64,000 nt of DNA from Helicostylum pulchrum (taxonomy: Eukaryota; Mucoromycota; Mucoromycetes; Mucorales; Mucoraceae), in NCBI GenBank assembly GCA_025677825.1, contig JAIXMO010000008.1:310001-374000 (forward strand), given 5' to 3'. Positions within the stretch are counted from its first letter, which is position 1, and each line of letters opens with the position of its first letter. This document shows, one piece after another, positions 1 to 9,638 of the stretch. The position numbers and the translations under genes were made by a program. The notes below the pieces were generated by a model, which ran no database searches, had not been told where the DNA came from, and saw only the letters and a program-made list of their open reading frames with translations.

Positions 1-1258
1 GGTGGCGTCGGGCTTGATGTTAATGCAGATGATATATCTTTCTCTATCGATGGTTTCTTCATTGTATTCTTTTTAGGAATTGCAGGTTTGGTGGATAATG
101 GTGGTTTAGGTGGTGGAATCTTGCTTGATACTACTTCGGGGCGAGCTGGTATAGGTGGGGGTGATGGGGGTGTATTGATTAACTTTTTAAAAAAAAAGGA
201 AAAATAAATAAAATAATAACTTAAAAAACAGGTTACATGTTTATACACTTACTGTAGCACTGGTGGTTGGGCGGTTAGGTATTGGTGGTTTCGTTGTTTC
301 ACTAGAACCGACAACAACCAGTTGAGGTCTGGTTCTTTGAGGTAATGGCGGAGGTGTCGATCGACCAGATGCATAATTCCTAGGATGAACATTATCAAAC
401 TTATCCCAAACTGTATCTAACGATTGATCTTTCGAGTCTTTATAAAATCCCAGTACATCTAAAACCGCCTACACATTTACAATGCTTAGTTTTCTTTTTT
501 TTTCCTTCTTCTCTTGTTTCACTTTTCTTACCTGAGGATTCTGCCTTTGTTCGTTTTTAGTAATACCACTTTGTTGTAATAAAATATGCCATTCTCTTGG
601 CATTCCCGTAAATTCACCCGTCTGAGGATTAAAGCCTACATGTGTTACATGAACCATATTATACGGTGAGGATATCTTGGCTTTTCCATTTTGGTTGGTG
701 GAAGTCGATGCAGACGGTGTAGAATTACTTTGAACTGTCCATAAATCTAAAAAAAAGAGGTCAATAAAGAAATGGAGGGTTCTATTTTTTTTTTTCAAAC
801 CAAAAAAAAAACATACCACTAACACTACCAACTACTTTTCCGAGCATAACTTTTAGTGTCGAAGAACCACTCTTTTGAGCTACAATAGGAGAAGCTTGGG
901 ACTTTTTATACGAAGTTTTTGAAGCATTAGGTCGATTTAGTGGTCTGGGTGGAGTTGTAGGAAGCGGAGGTGGTGGACCGCCGATAAGAAGAGGCGGGGA
1001 AGCCGGTGGTGGTGGTGGTGGTGGAGAAGGTGAGGTTGCATATGTTAAATTAGGTTTATTAGAAGTCGAATTAGAGGAAGATAAACGTTTAATCTTTACA
1101 GGTTTCGGTGGAAGTGGTGGTAATATTATGGTGTCATTATTAGTTGTTGTTGCTGTTGTTGTTGGTGGTGCTGTTGTAGAATCGTTATCAGACTTGCTGT
1201 TAAATAGTTTAATGTTTGCTGATACAAGGCCAAGAGCTGAAGAAGTTGGTGAAGACAT
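1..1258 (-). CDS. p21-activated (STE20/PAK) kinase, N-terminal part; runs off the window
   Basis: Regulatory N-terminus of a PAK/STE20 protein kinase, an effector of Cdc42/Rac GTPases in polarity and MAPK signalling. Exons read as 1258-817, 746-532, 468-253 and 182-1, about 351 residues in all. The start is the ATG giving MSSPTSSALGL; frame is kept across GT/AG introns of 63-77 nt. A CRIB/p21-binding motif (ISSPYNMVHVTHVGF, about residues 172-208) followed by GMPREWHILLQQSG lies in exon 2. Proline-rich, probably SH3-binding, stretches occur before and after it. No PH domain precedes the CRIB, so it resembles STE20/PAK1 more than CLA4. The kinase domain should lie beyond position 1, so the class is inferred from the CRIB and layout. 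Confidence 0.88.
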
Positions 1259-2975
1259 TTTCTCTCCAATGACATTGTACTTCCAAAAGGAAAAAAAAAA
1301 AGAAAAAAGCAATATTTAAGCTGTGACGCAAAAAAGAAAGTTTGCTCAAACAGAAATGTGTTTGTACTCCGTCATAAGGATTGATCGCTTGATTGGTTGA
1401 ACTTGGTAGTGCAACTATTGATTGATGCTGGTATGACGATATCATCACTGTATGAACCCTCACTTAAAAATACATGAGTTCTGGTGCAGTTTAGTAGCTT
1501 GACAGCAAATACAACCGCTTATTTAGTAGATGACTATATATTTAGAGCCATTGTAAAAAAATCTGAAAACCATCTCTATCAGCTGATAGGGTAAAAGTTG
1601 CTGTATAATGTGCACGACGAAAAAAAAATCTCGGCAATCACCACCCATCATACGCTAGACGTAACATAACTAATGTTGTTTGGTACGCTTTTATGGTAAT
1701 GTCATGGTATCCACATGTAAACTCCGTGTGGGTCTCGGCTGCAATTTTTTGAACACCTTTATCTGGGACCTCTTTGAGCCGCCAGCGGTTTTTTTTTTTT
1801 TTTTTGCATGAAAAAAAAGGGTGCAAAGTAAAATAAAAAGAGTTTTTTTCTGCTGTAGAAAGTGAGAAGCACAATAATAAAAATATAGACCAAAGAGACT
1901 CTTTTGAAAAATGAAAAAGGGTTTTAAGAAGTGAACACGCATTTTGTCAGTTTTTTGGCACAATAGGCCAATACGAAACGTTAAATAACTCGACAATAAG
2001 TAACAACAATTATAAGTATACATCTACTTAAGAAATATTATATTTATAAAAACATTCTATTTATCATCAAATATACAAGTTAGCCCTTCTTTTTTACTAA
2101 AAAAAAAGAAAGTGGATAAGGGTAATCACGTCGAGGTTTGTATCTATGTAACCACATTTAACTGCGGGAAAAGGGGAACTGAAAAGAGAACCCCTACATT
2201 GGACTTAATCGAACAACCAAGATCGTCCCTCGCTTATGTTGCCAAAGAGCTTAGATAGAACCTTGGAAGTGTAAAGAGCCCCCCCCCCCCCATTTCCTAA
2301 TAGAAGCGACTTTTGTTAAATGCTGCAAGTGTTGCTAAACTGATAACAAAAGTAAAAGAGACAAAAGTTCTCCGTGTACATAAAATGTGTATGATACGTC
2401 AACTGATGCCTACTATTATAATAATCGAGGATATAATTTATGCAGGGTAAACGTATAATACTTGTAGGACAATACACCGTTGCCGTTATTGTTCAGTTTA
2501 TAGAACTTCCCTAAACCTAGCTTCTCCTTGAACAAGTTCTCTTTGTATTCTTTATTTGTGGTTAACCATTATGCAATATCCGAGATAAATTCCAATTGAC
2601 TACAAGATAGTTTATTTTACTACCATAACCCCCTTTTTTAGTATGCTTTGTTTTGAATGCGCATGTGTTTTTTTTACCCTTTCTTTTCTTTGATGGTATA
2701 AATTAACTTTTCAGTGATATAAAATATTATGTTAGACAAGATAAAATGTAGGAGTACGACATAATTGTTATTAAAATTTTATTCCCGCACACGGTAAGAG
2801 GGACCGCAATATCAATTACAAGTGCTGTATAGGGAGTTCTACATATATATATATATAATAAAGAAGAAGAATAAAGGGATAAGAGAAAGAAAAAAGCGTG
2901 GAAATATTAATAGGAGAGAGAGTGTGTGTGTGTGTGTGTGATATAAAAAAAAAAGTAATTATAATAGATGTTGAA
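1259..2975. other. Intergenic region, no gene seen
   Basis: Between the divergent 5' end of the PAK gene and the 3' end of the SEC2-like gene. It is AT-rich with poly-A/T runs, a 13-C run at 2279-2291 and a compound GA/GT microsatellite at 2913-2940. Open frames here are short, lysine/phenylalanine-rich and look accidental. Confidence 0.6.
2913..2940. repeat. Compound (GA)n(GT)n microsatellite
   Basis: A short GA run (2913-2921) passes directly into about nine GT units (to 2940), just beyond the stop codon of the SEC2-like gene. Confidence 0.9.
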
Positions 2976-4662
2976 TTAAGTGGTATTATTGTCTTGTGGG
3001 GTTAAAGAAGTAATAGTAGTGGTAGTATTAGTAGTGGTAACAGGTTTATCGTCATTAATTTGTTTATGGATATCATCTAGACTTCCTCTTCTAGTTTCTT
3101 CTACTACTTTGACAGATTTTGGCAAAGGAGAAGATTCTGAGCTAATTACTGTTGGTATATCAGGCTTCGGTGAATTACCAGATGTACGTAAAGTCCAAGG
3201 TAATGCTCCCATTCTATTTTATGATTGGTTTTACGTGAATACATATATACAACAATGATTAAAATTAATTTTACCTTGCATAAAACATTTGTAACCTTAA
3301 ACGCATTGCCTCATGATAAAGGTCAGGGATACTTCTGTTACTGTAGAGACCTTGCCTAATATTTCTAATTAAAACATAAAACTCGCAAACTGCAACTAAT
3401 CTATCACGACAGAATCTATCAATACAAGCCCAATCATCAAAATAAGATATTCTAAACCTATATGGTAAAGATGTGCCGTCATTTCTACCACACGCTTGAC
3501 AACCATTAAATACAGTCGATTGGTTATTGGAACTAAACCTTTCCCACATCATTGACTTTGCACCAGAGAATTTAAGTGGAGTATCAGTCACTGCTCTCTT
3601 GGATTGTTCTTCAGTAAAACCAGGTGGAGCTTCTTCGATAAAGCAAGTATTTAACACAATGGCTTCATTTATTTTACGAGCTGATAGTCTTGAATTAGGA
3701 CCAAAACGTAAGCAAGCTTCGACATCTTCTTCTTGACAATACTTCATAAATTGTGTTGTATGTAATTTTTTTAACGGTACAGAAGTACCAGTTTTAACAA
3801 ACTCTTGAAATTCGTCCAAAATAAGAGCATCAATTTGAGCATGCTTTTGTTCGTTTGTTAATAGCATCATACGTTCAGCTAACAAGTTCGTTATATCTTT
3901 GATGTGATCTGGTGTCTTTGGTACAATATTTTCGTTTGTCGTCATTTCCTCCATTCTTTTACGAAGCTCTTTTAATTGCATTTGTTCAGCACCTAATCTC
4001 TCTTTTGTTTCTTGCAATTGGTTTTCAAGATGCTTTTGAGCAATTTCCAAGTTATGCTTTGCTCTCTTTTCATTAGCGACCATCCCATTGGCTTCTTCAA
4101 ATAAACGTCGAGATAAGTCTTCTAATTCACTTTCTACCATATCTTTAGAGTGTTGAATTTCAGCTACTCTTTCTATTTCGTCGACATATTTATCGTTTAA
4201 TAATTCCATATCACTCTGTAAAGCTTGGAATTTACTTGTTTTATCTTGTAATTCAGTTTGAACGAGTTCCATACGAGAATTCAATTCATTGATTGATTTT
4301 ATTTGTTCTTCAATTTTATGTTGCTCTTCTTTCAGTTGTTGTTCCAGTTCAATAATTTCTTGTTCGTATTGGTTCTTTTCTGCTAGTAATTGTTCAATAA
4401 TAGGGATGGGTAATTGACATAAAGAACAAGTAGTAATATCGTTTCCATTTAAAATATGTTTACAAGGACAATCTCTTGGTGAAGAAGAGCAAAGGTTTTT
4501 ATTCATTGGAGAAGAACAACTTGGAGACATTGGAAGAGAAGGAGGAAGTGGAATAAACTTTGCCTCGGGATTATCAATTATTGGTTTATCAATTATTGGT
4601 TTATCAATAACAGCTTGAAGGCTAGAATATAGATGTTCAATGTCTTTGTTTTTAGATTCCAT
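2976..4662 (-). CDS. SEC2: SEC2/Rabin8-type Rab guanine-nucleotide exchange factor
   Basis: Exchange factor for a Sec4/Rab8-type GTPase, acting on secretory vesicles in polarised exocytosis. Two exons (4662-3275, 3213-2976) flank a 61-nt intron and encode 541 residues. After a serine/proline-rich start with a Cys-rich patch (CPCKHILNGNDITTCSLC) comes a long heptad-like coiled coil, about residues 90-230, rich in Glu/Gln/Leu, which corresponds to the Sec2 GEF domain. The following block (KLHTTQFMKYCQEEDVEACL, then ARKINEAIVLNTCF and CQACGR) is the conserved region of Rab3IP/Rabin-like proteins. The tail, with PWTLRTSG, is low in complexity and Thr-rich. The family call is firm; the exact Rab partner is inferred. 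Confidence 0.9.
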
Positions 4663-4779
4663 TTTAATAAAGTAAATGTTTATATGTATGTATAATGAGT
4701 TTTTTTTTTTCTTTAGCAGCAGAAAGAAAATAATAACAATAACGACAAAAAAATATTATATATATCCACTAGAAAATGG

Positions 4780-4785
4780 CACGTG
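4780..4785. promoter_or_regulatory. CACGTG E-box
   Basis: Palindromic CACGTG about 118 bp upstream of the SEC2-like start and just past the AIM32-like stop. This is a bHLH (Pho4/Cbf1-type) core site. A single 6-mer is weak evidence and function is not shown. Confidence 0.25.
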
Positions 4786-4790
4786 ATTTA

Positions 4791-5726
4791 TTAAAGGGAA
4801 GGAGGAGTTAGTTGACCTCTCCAAATCTCCTTGATGACTTTGTTATTTTTAATATGTCTATCAATTATAGCTGATACGTGGCATTGCCTGACATTACCAT
4901 ACATGTGTCCACCTAAACCTCTTTGATGAATAATTACGTTTCCAGCAAATTTATGGCCTATAAAAAAATTATTTATTAGTTCCGAATACTCCCCGCTCCC
5001 CTCTCTGGACAACTTACCACCAAAATGACTTGTACCCCACACTTCAATGTTGGTTAATCCTTGTTCTTCAATTACTCTTTTAAATTCGTCTACAATTAAT
5101 GGTCCGATTTTACCACATCTCATATCTCTTCTGGTATGAGTACAGACGAATACAATTGAATCTGCTTTAATATCTTGAAATTCATTTATATCGGGAATAG
5201 GTAAAGATGGATTTTGCCAGATAGAATTCAATACGGAATAAAGCTTACTGTCAGTATCAATACATGTTGTATCAACATTAGGGATCAATTTGAATTCAGG
5301 GAATAACATGATATCAGTTTTATCTTCTTTCATAGATGGTTTATCTATAATTGTTTGCAAGATGGTCTTATCATTACCAGGTGTTGTTGGACGATGTGTC
5401 TTGAGCCAATTATTTTCTAAATTCATGATTGTTTGCATAATACCAGGTGCAGCCTCTACTTTAGCTCTAGTCCATTCTAATCCATCACCGACACAAGCAA
5501 CCAAGTGACGAAATCCACTAGGACGTACCATAGGTTCGTTACATTCAACCTTCTTACCTAAAACTGCGGGTATTGGATGAGCTTGACAGGGGACATATCC
5601 GTTTTCTGCCTTCTCAACTTCCAGATCGGGACAACATGGTTCGAATCTCGAAAACGGAAATGGTTTCTTGTCGAACGGAATGCTGGAATAAAACCTTGTA
5701 GAACGTTGTAAATAATTTTTCAGCAT
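4791..5726 (-). CDS. AIM32: AIM32-like thioredoxin-fold Fe-S protein (sucrase/ferredoxin-like)
   Basis: Member of the Apd1/Aim32 (Suc_Fer-like) family: thioredoxin-fold proteins binding a [2Fe-2S] cluster through two Cys and two His; Aim32 is mitochondrial. The N-terminus MLKNYLQRSTRFYSS is basic and lacks acidic residues, as in a mitochondrial presequence. C-terminal landmarks are VCTHTRRDMRCG (CxxxxxxxxC), SHFGGHKFAGNVI and, near the end, IKEIWRGQL. I read two exons, 5726-5018 and 4957-4791 (291 residues). The 60-nt intron with GTAAGT donor and TATAG acceptor splits GG|H and has no in-frame stop, so the region also reads through as one 311-codon frame. The spliced form restores the family motif and is preferred. 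Confidence 0.88.
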   Translation of the reverse strand: MLKNYLQRSTRFYSSIPFDKKPFPFSRFEPCCPDLEVEKAENGYVPCQAHPIPAVLGKKVECNEPMVRPSGFRHLVACVGDGLEWTRAKVEAAPGIMQTIMNLENNWLKTHRPTTPGNDKTILQTIIDKPSMKEDKTDIMLFPEFKLIPNVDTTCIDTDSKLYSVLNSIWQNPSLPIPDINEFQDIKADSIVFVCTHTRRDMRCGKIGPLIVDEFKRVIEEQGLTNIEVWGTSHFGGKLSREGSGEYSELINNFFIGHKFAGNVIIHQRGLGGHMYGNVRQCHVSAIIDRHIKNNKVIKEIWRGQLTPPSL

Positions 5727-5937
5727 GTTTTCTCAGACAAAAACCAAAACAAAACAAAAGCGATAACGAAAGGAAGAGACTTTTATACTTTTTTTTTTAA
5801 AAAAAAAAAAAAAAAAAAAGTTTAATAACACGGCCCACTGCGCGCTCTTCCGGAAAGTGTAACCCATCCTGTATATTTTTATTTATTTTTATTAATACTA
5901 TGATGATTTGAAGGGAAAAACTGTACACAAGAGAAAA

Positions 5938-5963
5938 GAGAGAGAGAGAGAGAGAGAGAGAGA
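5938..5963. repeat. (GA)n microsatellite
   Basis: About 13 GA units immediately downstream (on the minus strand) of the NC2beta stop codon. Confidence 0.9.
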
Positions 5964-5970
5964 TAATTAT

Positions 5971-6634
5971 TTATTGCTGTTGTGCCTCAAATTTGATACG
6001 TGATTGAGCAAAGAGTAATTCCTGTTGTCGTAGTAACTCCTCTTCTGAAATACCTGTGTTCTCTAATCTGGTACTCTTCCTGTCTCGATCCTATTATGTA
6101 TACGCTATTTTAGTGTCTAATTTCATACTCGACTTGTATGTATGTGTATTACCTTTTGTTGTTTCTTATGCTCTTTAAACACATCATCAACTTCCTCAAC
6201 ATATTCTTCAAAGCCGAGTGCTTGTAAAGCAGCTACTACATGTTCACCTGCAATAGTCTTTTTAGTTTCCTTTTCGCAAATCTCATTTGCTTCAGATGCA
6301 ATTAAATGAATAAACTCTGTAATATTATTATTATAAAAAAAAATTCTCGTCAATATGTATATATATATATACAAGTCTTGTTTAAAGTCAAAAGAAAACT
6401 TACCGACGCAACAATCAATCAACAGATCGCGTGTGTCTTTAGAACAAATAATATCGTCTGGCATCATTTCGTTGATTAACTTTTGTACAGTAGCTATATA
6501 AATATATACAAAGTAAGTATATACAAAGTATACACATATAAGAAAGAAAGAAACAAAGAAAGAAAAAGTAAAATACCTTTAGGAAGAGAAAGATCATCTT
6601 CGCCAGTAGGCCCAGAACGCTCGTTATCACTCAT
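5971..6634 (-). CDS. NCB2: NC2 beta / Dr1 histone-fold transcription regulator
   Basis: Beta subunit of negative cofactor 2, a histone-fold protein that with NC2alpha binds TBP on promoters and blocks TFIIA/TFIIB. Four exons (6634-6577, 6493-6404, 6316-6153, 6090-5971) encode 143 residues. Assembled landmarks are LSLPKATVQKLINEM, then DTRDLLIDCCVEFIHLIASE, and KTIAGEHVVAALQALGFEEY, the H2B-type histone fold of Dr1. The C-terminus is Gln-rich (EELLRQQELLFAQ). The introns fall inside the histone fold, and the spliced frame recovers family motifs exactly, so the model is well supported. The length is typical of fungal NC2beta. Confidence 0.93.
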
Positions 6635-7400
6635 TTATAATAATAAAAAGTAAAGCATTCAACAAGACAAAATAAAAGGAAAAAAAAAAAGAGAGAAAAT
6701 AGAATCATTTTATACACATTCTCCCTCAAACAAGATATTTCGTGGCCCCAATTCGGTGGCTTCATTTCTTCGTGTCACTTTTTTTCACTTTTTTTTAAAA
6801 AACTGCGAAGTTATTACATGTATAAAGGGTCTTTTTGATAGTAAAGGTCTATTGTAAAAAAAAGTTTGCTTTTTATGATTGTAAGGTGTCAACTATTATA
6901 CGCAACACCTATTTTTTTTATTTCTGTTGTACAAGTAACTCTAATTTTTTTTTATATCTTTTTATCTTTCTATCGGATTATTTAATAGTTCTACTTTTTA
7001 TTAAAAGAGTTTCTTTTTTTATTCTTATCCAAGTATCCAAAATTGCTAGTGTAAGCATTGCTATCATGGTTATCTACTACGTATTATATATAAACACGAA
7101 AAAGGAAAAAAAAAAGCAATAAAGTTCCCACATAAACTGAAGTCACGTTTTTAAGAAAAAGAGAGACAATTACCTCGAACTTTTCTCATGGACAAAGACG
7201 AGAAAAGCTTCCTTTTTTCTTTTATATTTTTTCTTCTTCTTTTTAGATTATATCCAGCACAATGTATCCATAATGATCTTTGGCTCATTATATCAATAAA
7301 ACCATTAAAAGTAAATATTTATATAAATTACAGCAGCTTTTTTTTTCTCTTCAACAAATTCATTTATTATCACTATTATTTCCTTTTTATACTATTTATC
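6635..7400. other. Intergenic region, no gene seen
   Basis: Divergent promoter space between NC2beta and the first F-box-like gene. It is very T-rich on the plus strand. An in-frame upstream extension of the F-box-like gene (from 7188) is almost all Phe/Leu/Tyr/Ile and looks like untranslated leader. Confidence 0.6.
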
Positions 7401-9419
7401 ATGCATCTGAGTGATCTTCCTTACGAAGTGTTTAACAACATATTAGCGTTTCTGCCCCGAAAAAGCATCTACCAATGTATGCAAGTCTCTCAACGATGGT
7501 TTCATTACTCGACAATTGTATTTTATGGAAACTTGGTATTAAATGGCAATCATATCAAACGGCTAGAACAATGTCTAGTTATCAACGAGTTAATGGGTGA
7601 TGCTGGTATCACAAAGTACGGTTATTTAGTCAGGCAATTAAAAATTCAAGACGATGACCCTAGATCACTTGCCAATCCTCATACTATACTGGGTACTATA
7701 TTACCTTTCTTGCCGAACGTAACTACAATTGATTTATCATGCAGCGTGGATTGTATTCCTTATCTTTATAATTTAACGCATTTGCAATGCTTGGATTCTA
7801 TCAAGAATATAGAAATTATCAAGGTTTTCAATAAGGATGCTATTACTAATACTGCTGGGAACCGTAAAATGAAGGACTATTACTTGAGCGCGTGCTATAC
7901 ATTCCGTGCAACCTTGACAAACCTCGAGTTGCTAGAACCCTTTAGAAGTTTCAATATGCATAATGTACGTGGCGCTACCTACTTGAATGTATTATCCAGT
8001 TTCCCTAAACTACGAAATCTCATCGTGTATTACAACATGGAAAATCGTCAAAATGCTCATATGATCTATCCTTCCGTATTGTCTATCTGCCCCAATTTGG
8101 TAGATTTCACACTCGCTTGTCGTACAATGCAATCAGAGGGCACTGTAATTCATCCTTCAAAATGTTTTAATAAAAATATTTTTGCAAAATATCCCTCGTC
8201 TAAAGCTACTAATTTGAAATACCTTAGTCTTACTTTACCAAGCCTTGACTGGTATCAAATGGGGTATATATTTAGTAATGTTCGTACTTGTCGATTAGAA
8301 AAAATGGTCTTAAATTTTGATCATTGGGATACCTACAAATACTGGATGCCAAGGTGCGTATTATACGATGTTAAACTTTTCGCTCGACATTTGAGCCTTG
8401 CCAAGAAGCTCGAAATTTATATAGTACCGAGCCCTCTGAAACTATATACGGAGCCATCGAGGTTGTGTTCGAACGAAATAAAGGTGGCTATAAATTATCT
8501 GAAAATATACAGGTTTTTTGATCTATTACGAGCTTTCCAAGGTAATCGAGGCTATTCTCATTTTGAATTCACTGCTACCATTATTGTAAAGAGAGAAATA
8601 GACAAATTTAAAGGCATTTCGCTGATCCGTTCTCGTATATTTAACCGTGCTATTGAATTGGAACAAACCGTCGATTGGAAATCCTTTTGTAAAAGGAGTG
8701 ACAATATACTAGCAGCAAAATATCGTAGTGGGGCCTCTATTCGTAATCATCTTAAAAAAGTAACGATATTGGTTTGGCTTGAAAACTTTGTCGATATTCT
8801 GGAGTTCGTACTACGCAAGTGTCTTTTTACTAATCACGTTATATTCCAAGTATCTAATCCTTATGATATTGAAAAACCGACTTATTTGGAGATCAAATTC
8901 CCTAGAACTTTGCGTCCTCACGAAGATCCTCATCGGTTCCCCATAATCAGAATGGATTATACGTTATGTCATCCTATTATCTTGAATGTTTTAAGCACTC
9001 GTTTACCTCGTATGACCAAATTAAACTTTACCAACGTCACAAAACAGAATATAGGGCAGCATGCGTTACAATTACGTGGTATCCAGTACCTCAAACACCT
9101 GATTTTTGAATTCAAGTCGATCGGACAAGTCCCTGATCATTCATTGTACTTTGAGCTGCATTTAGTTGCTGAAGATGACAACAAGCAAACCATTTTTCAT
9201 AAGTATACGATTGAATACTTTGATGAAACTTGTGAAGTCCAACACTTTGATGAGTTGTATTCGGATCGTAACCTCTCCATTGTGGCCTCATATACTTATA
9301 TCGATGCCGTCTCTATTCTTCTTGATGGCAAACTAGCTAAAACTATCTGTTTCCCCCCTATAATACCCAGAAAGACAATTACCGAAAAATTTATGGATCG
9401 CATTTTACATAACGTATAG
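7401..9419 (+). CDS. F-box-like protein, tandem copy 1
   Basis: Intronless gene of 672 residues. The ATG at 7401 is chosen because the F-box-like motif follows directly (LPYEVFNNILAFLPRKSIYQ, then CMQVSQRW) and the upstream in-frame residues are low in complexity. F-box proteins recruit substrates to SCF ubiquitin ligases through Skp1. The rest resembles the leucine-rich, irregular-repeat body of fungal F-box/LRR proteins (for example TTIDLSCSVDCIPYL and TNLELLEPF), though no clean LRR periodicity is visible. It is the first of four head-to-tail relatives, about 220 bp from the next. The lack of introns contrasts with most neighbours. The substrate is unknown. Confidence 0.75.
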   Translation: MHLSDLPYEVFNNILAFLPRKSIYQCMQVSQRWFHYSTIVFYGNLVLNGNHIKRLEQCLVINELMGDAGITKYGYLVRQLKIQDDDPRSLANPHTILGTILPFLPNVTTIDLSCSVDCIPYLYNLTHLQCLDSIKNIEIIKVFNKDAITNTAGNRKMKDYYLSACYTFRATLTNLELLEPFRSFNMHNVRGATYLNVLSSFPKLRNLIVYYNMENRQNAHMIYPSVLSICPNLVDFTLACRTMQSEGTVIHPSKCFNKNIFAKYPSSKATNLKYLSLTLPSLDWYQMGYIFSNVRTCRLEKMVLNFDHWDTYKYWMPRCVLYDVKLFARHLSLAKKLEIYIVPSPLKLYTEPSRLCSNEIKVAINYLKIYRFFDLLRAFQGNRGYSHFEFTATIIVKREIDKFKGISLIRSRIFNRAIELEQTVDWKSFCKRSDNILAAKYRSGASIRNHLKKVTILVWLENFVDILEFVLRKCLFTNHVIFQVSNPYDIEKPTYLEIKFPRTLRPHEDPHRFPIIRMDYTLCHPIILNVLSTRLPRMTKLNFTNVTKQNIGQHALQLRGIQYLKHLIFEFKSIGQVPDHSLYFELHLVAEDDNKQTIFHKYTIEYFDETCEVQHFDELYSDRNLSIVASYTYIDAVSILLDGKLAKTICFPPIIPRKTITEKFMDRILHNV

Positions 9420-9638
9420 GCAATTTAAGTGGTCAGTCGAAAGTTTTTTTTAATACAATAAGTATTCCTTTAAATTGTCTCATTCTAATCCAGACGCACC
9501 TTTTTTGTTGCTACTGATAGAAAAAAAATGTGTTTCATCTATCTTAAATGTAGGACTCATTATATATCAAATAGAATAAATACCTTTCATACTCTTTTTT
9601 TTTTCCTTATTTTTTTCAAAAAACGAGTACCATTATCA

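Noticed and set aside
5630..5660. GGTTCGAATC, resembling a tRNA B box
   Set aside because: It lies inside the AIM32-like coding exon and has no matching A box or acceptor stem.
7188..7400. In-frame upstream extension of F-box-like copy 1
   Set aside because: Almost entirely Phe, Leu, Tyr and Ile from T-rich leader DNA; the F-box motif starts right after the ATG at 7401.
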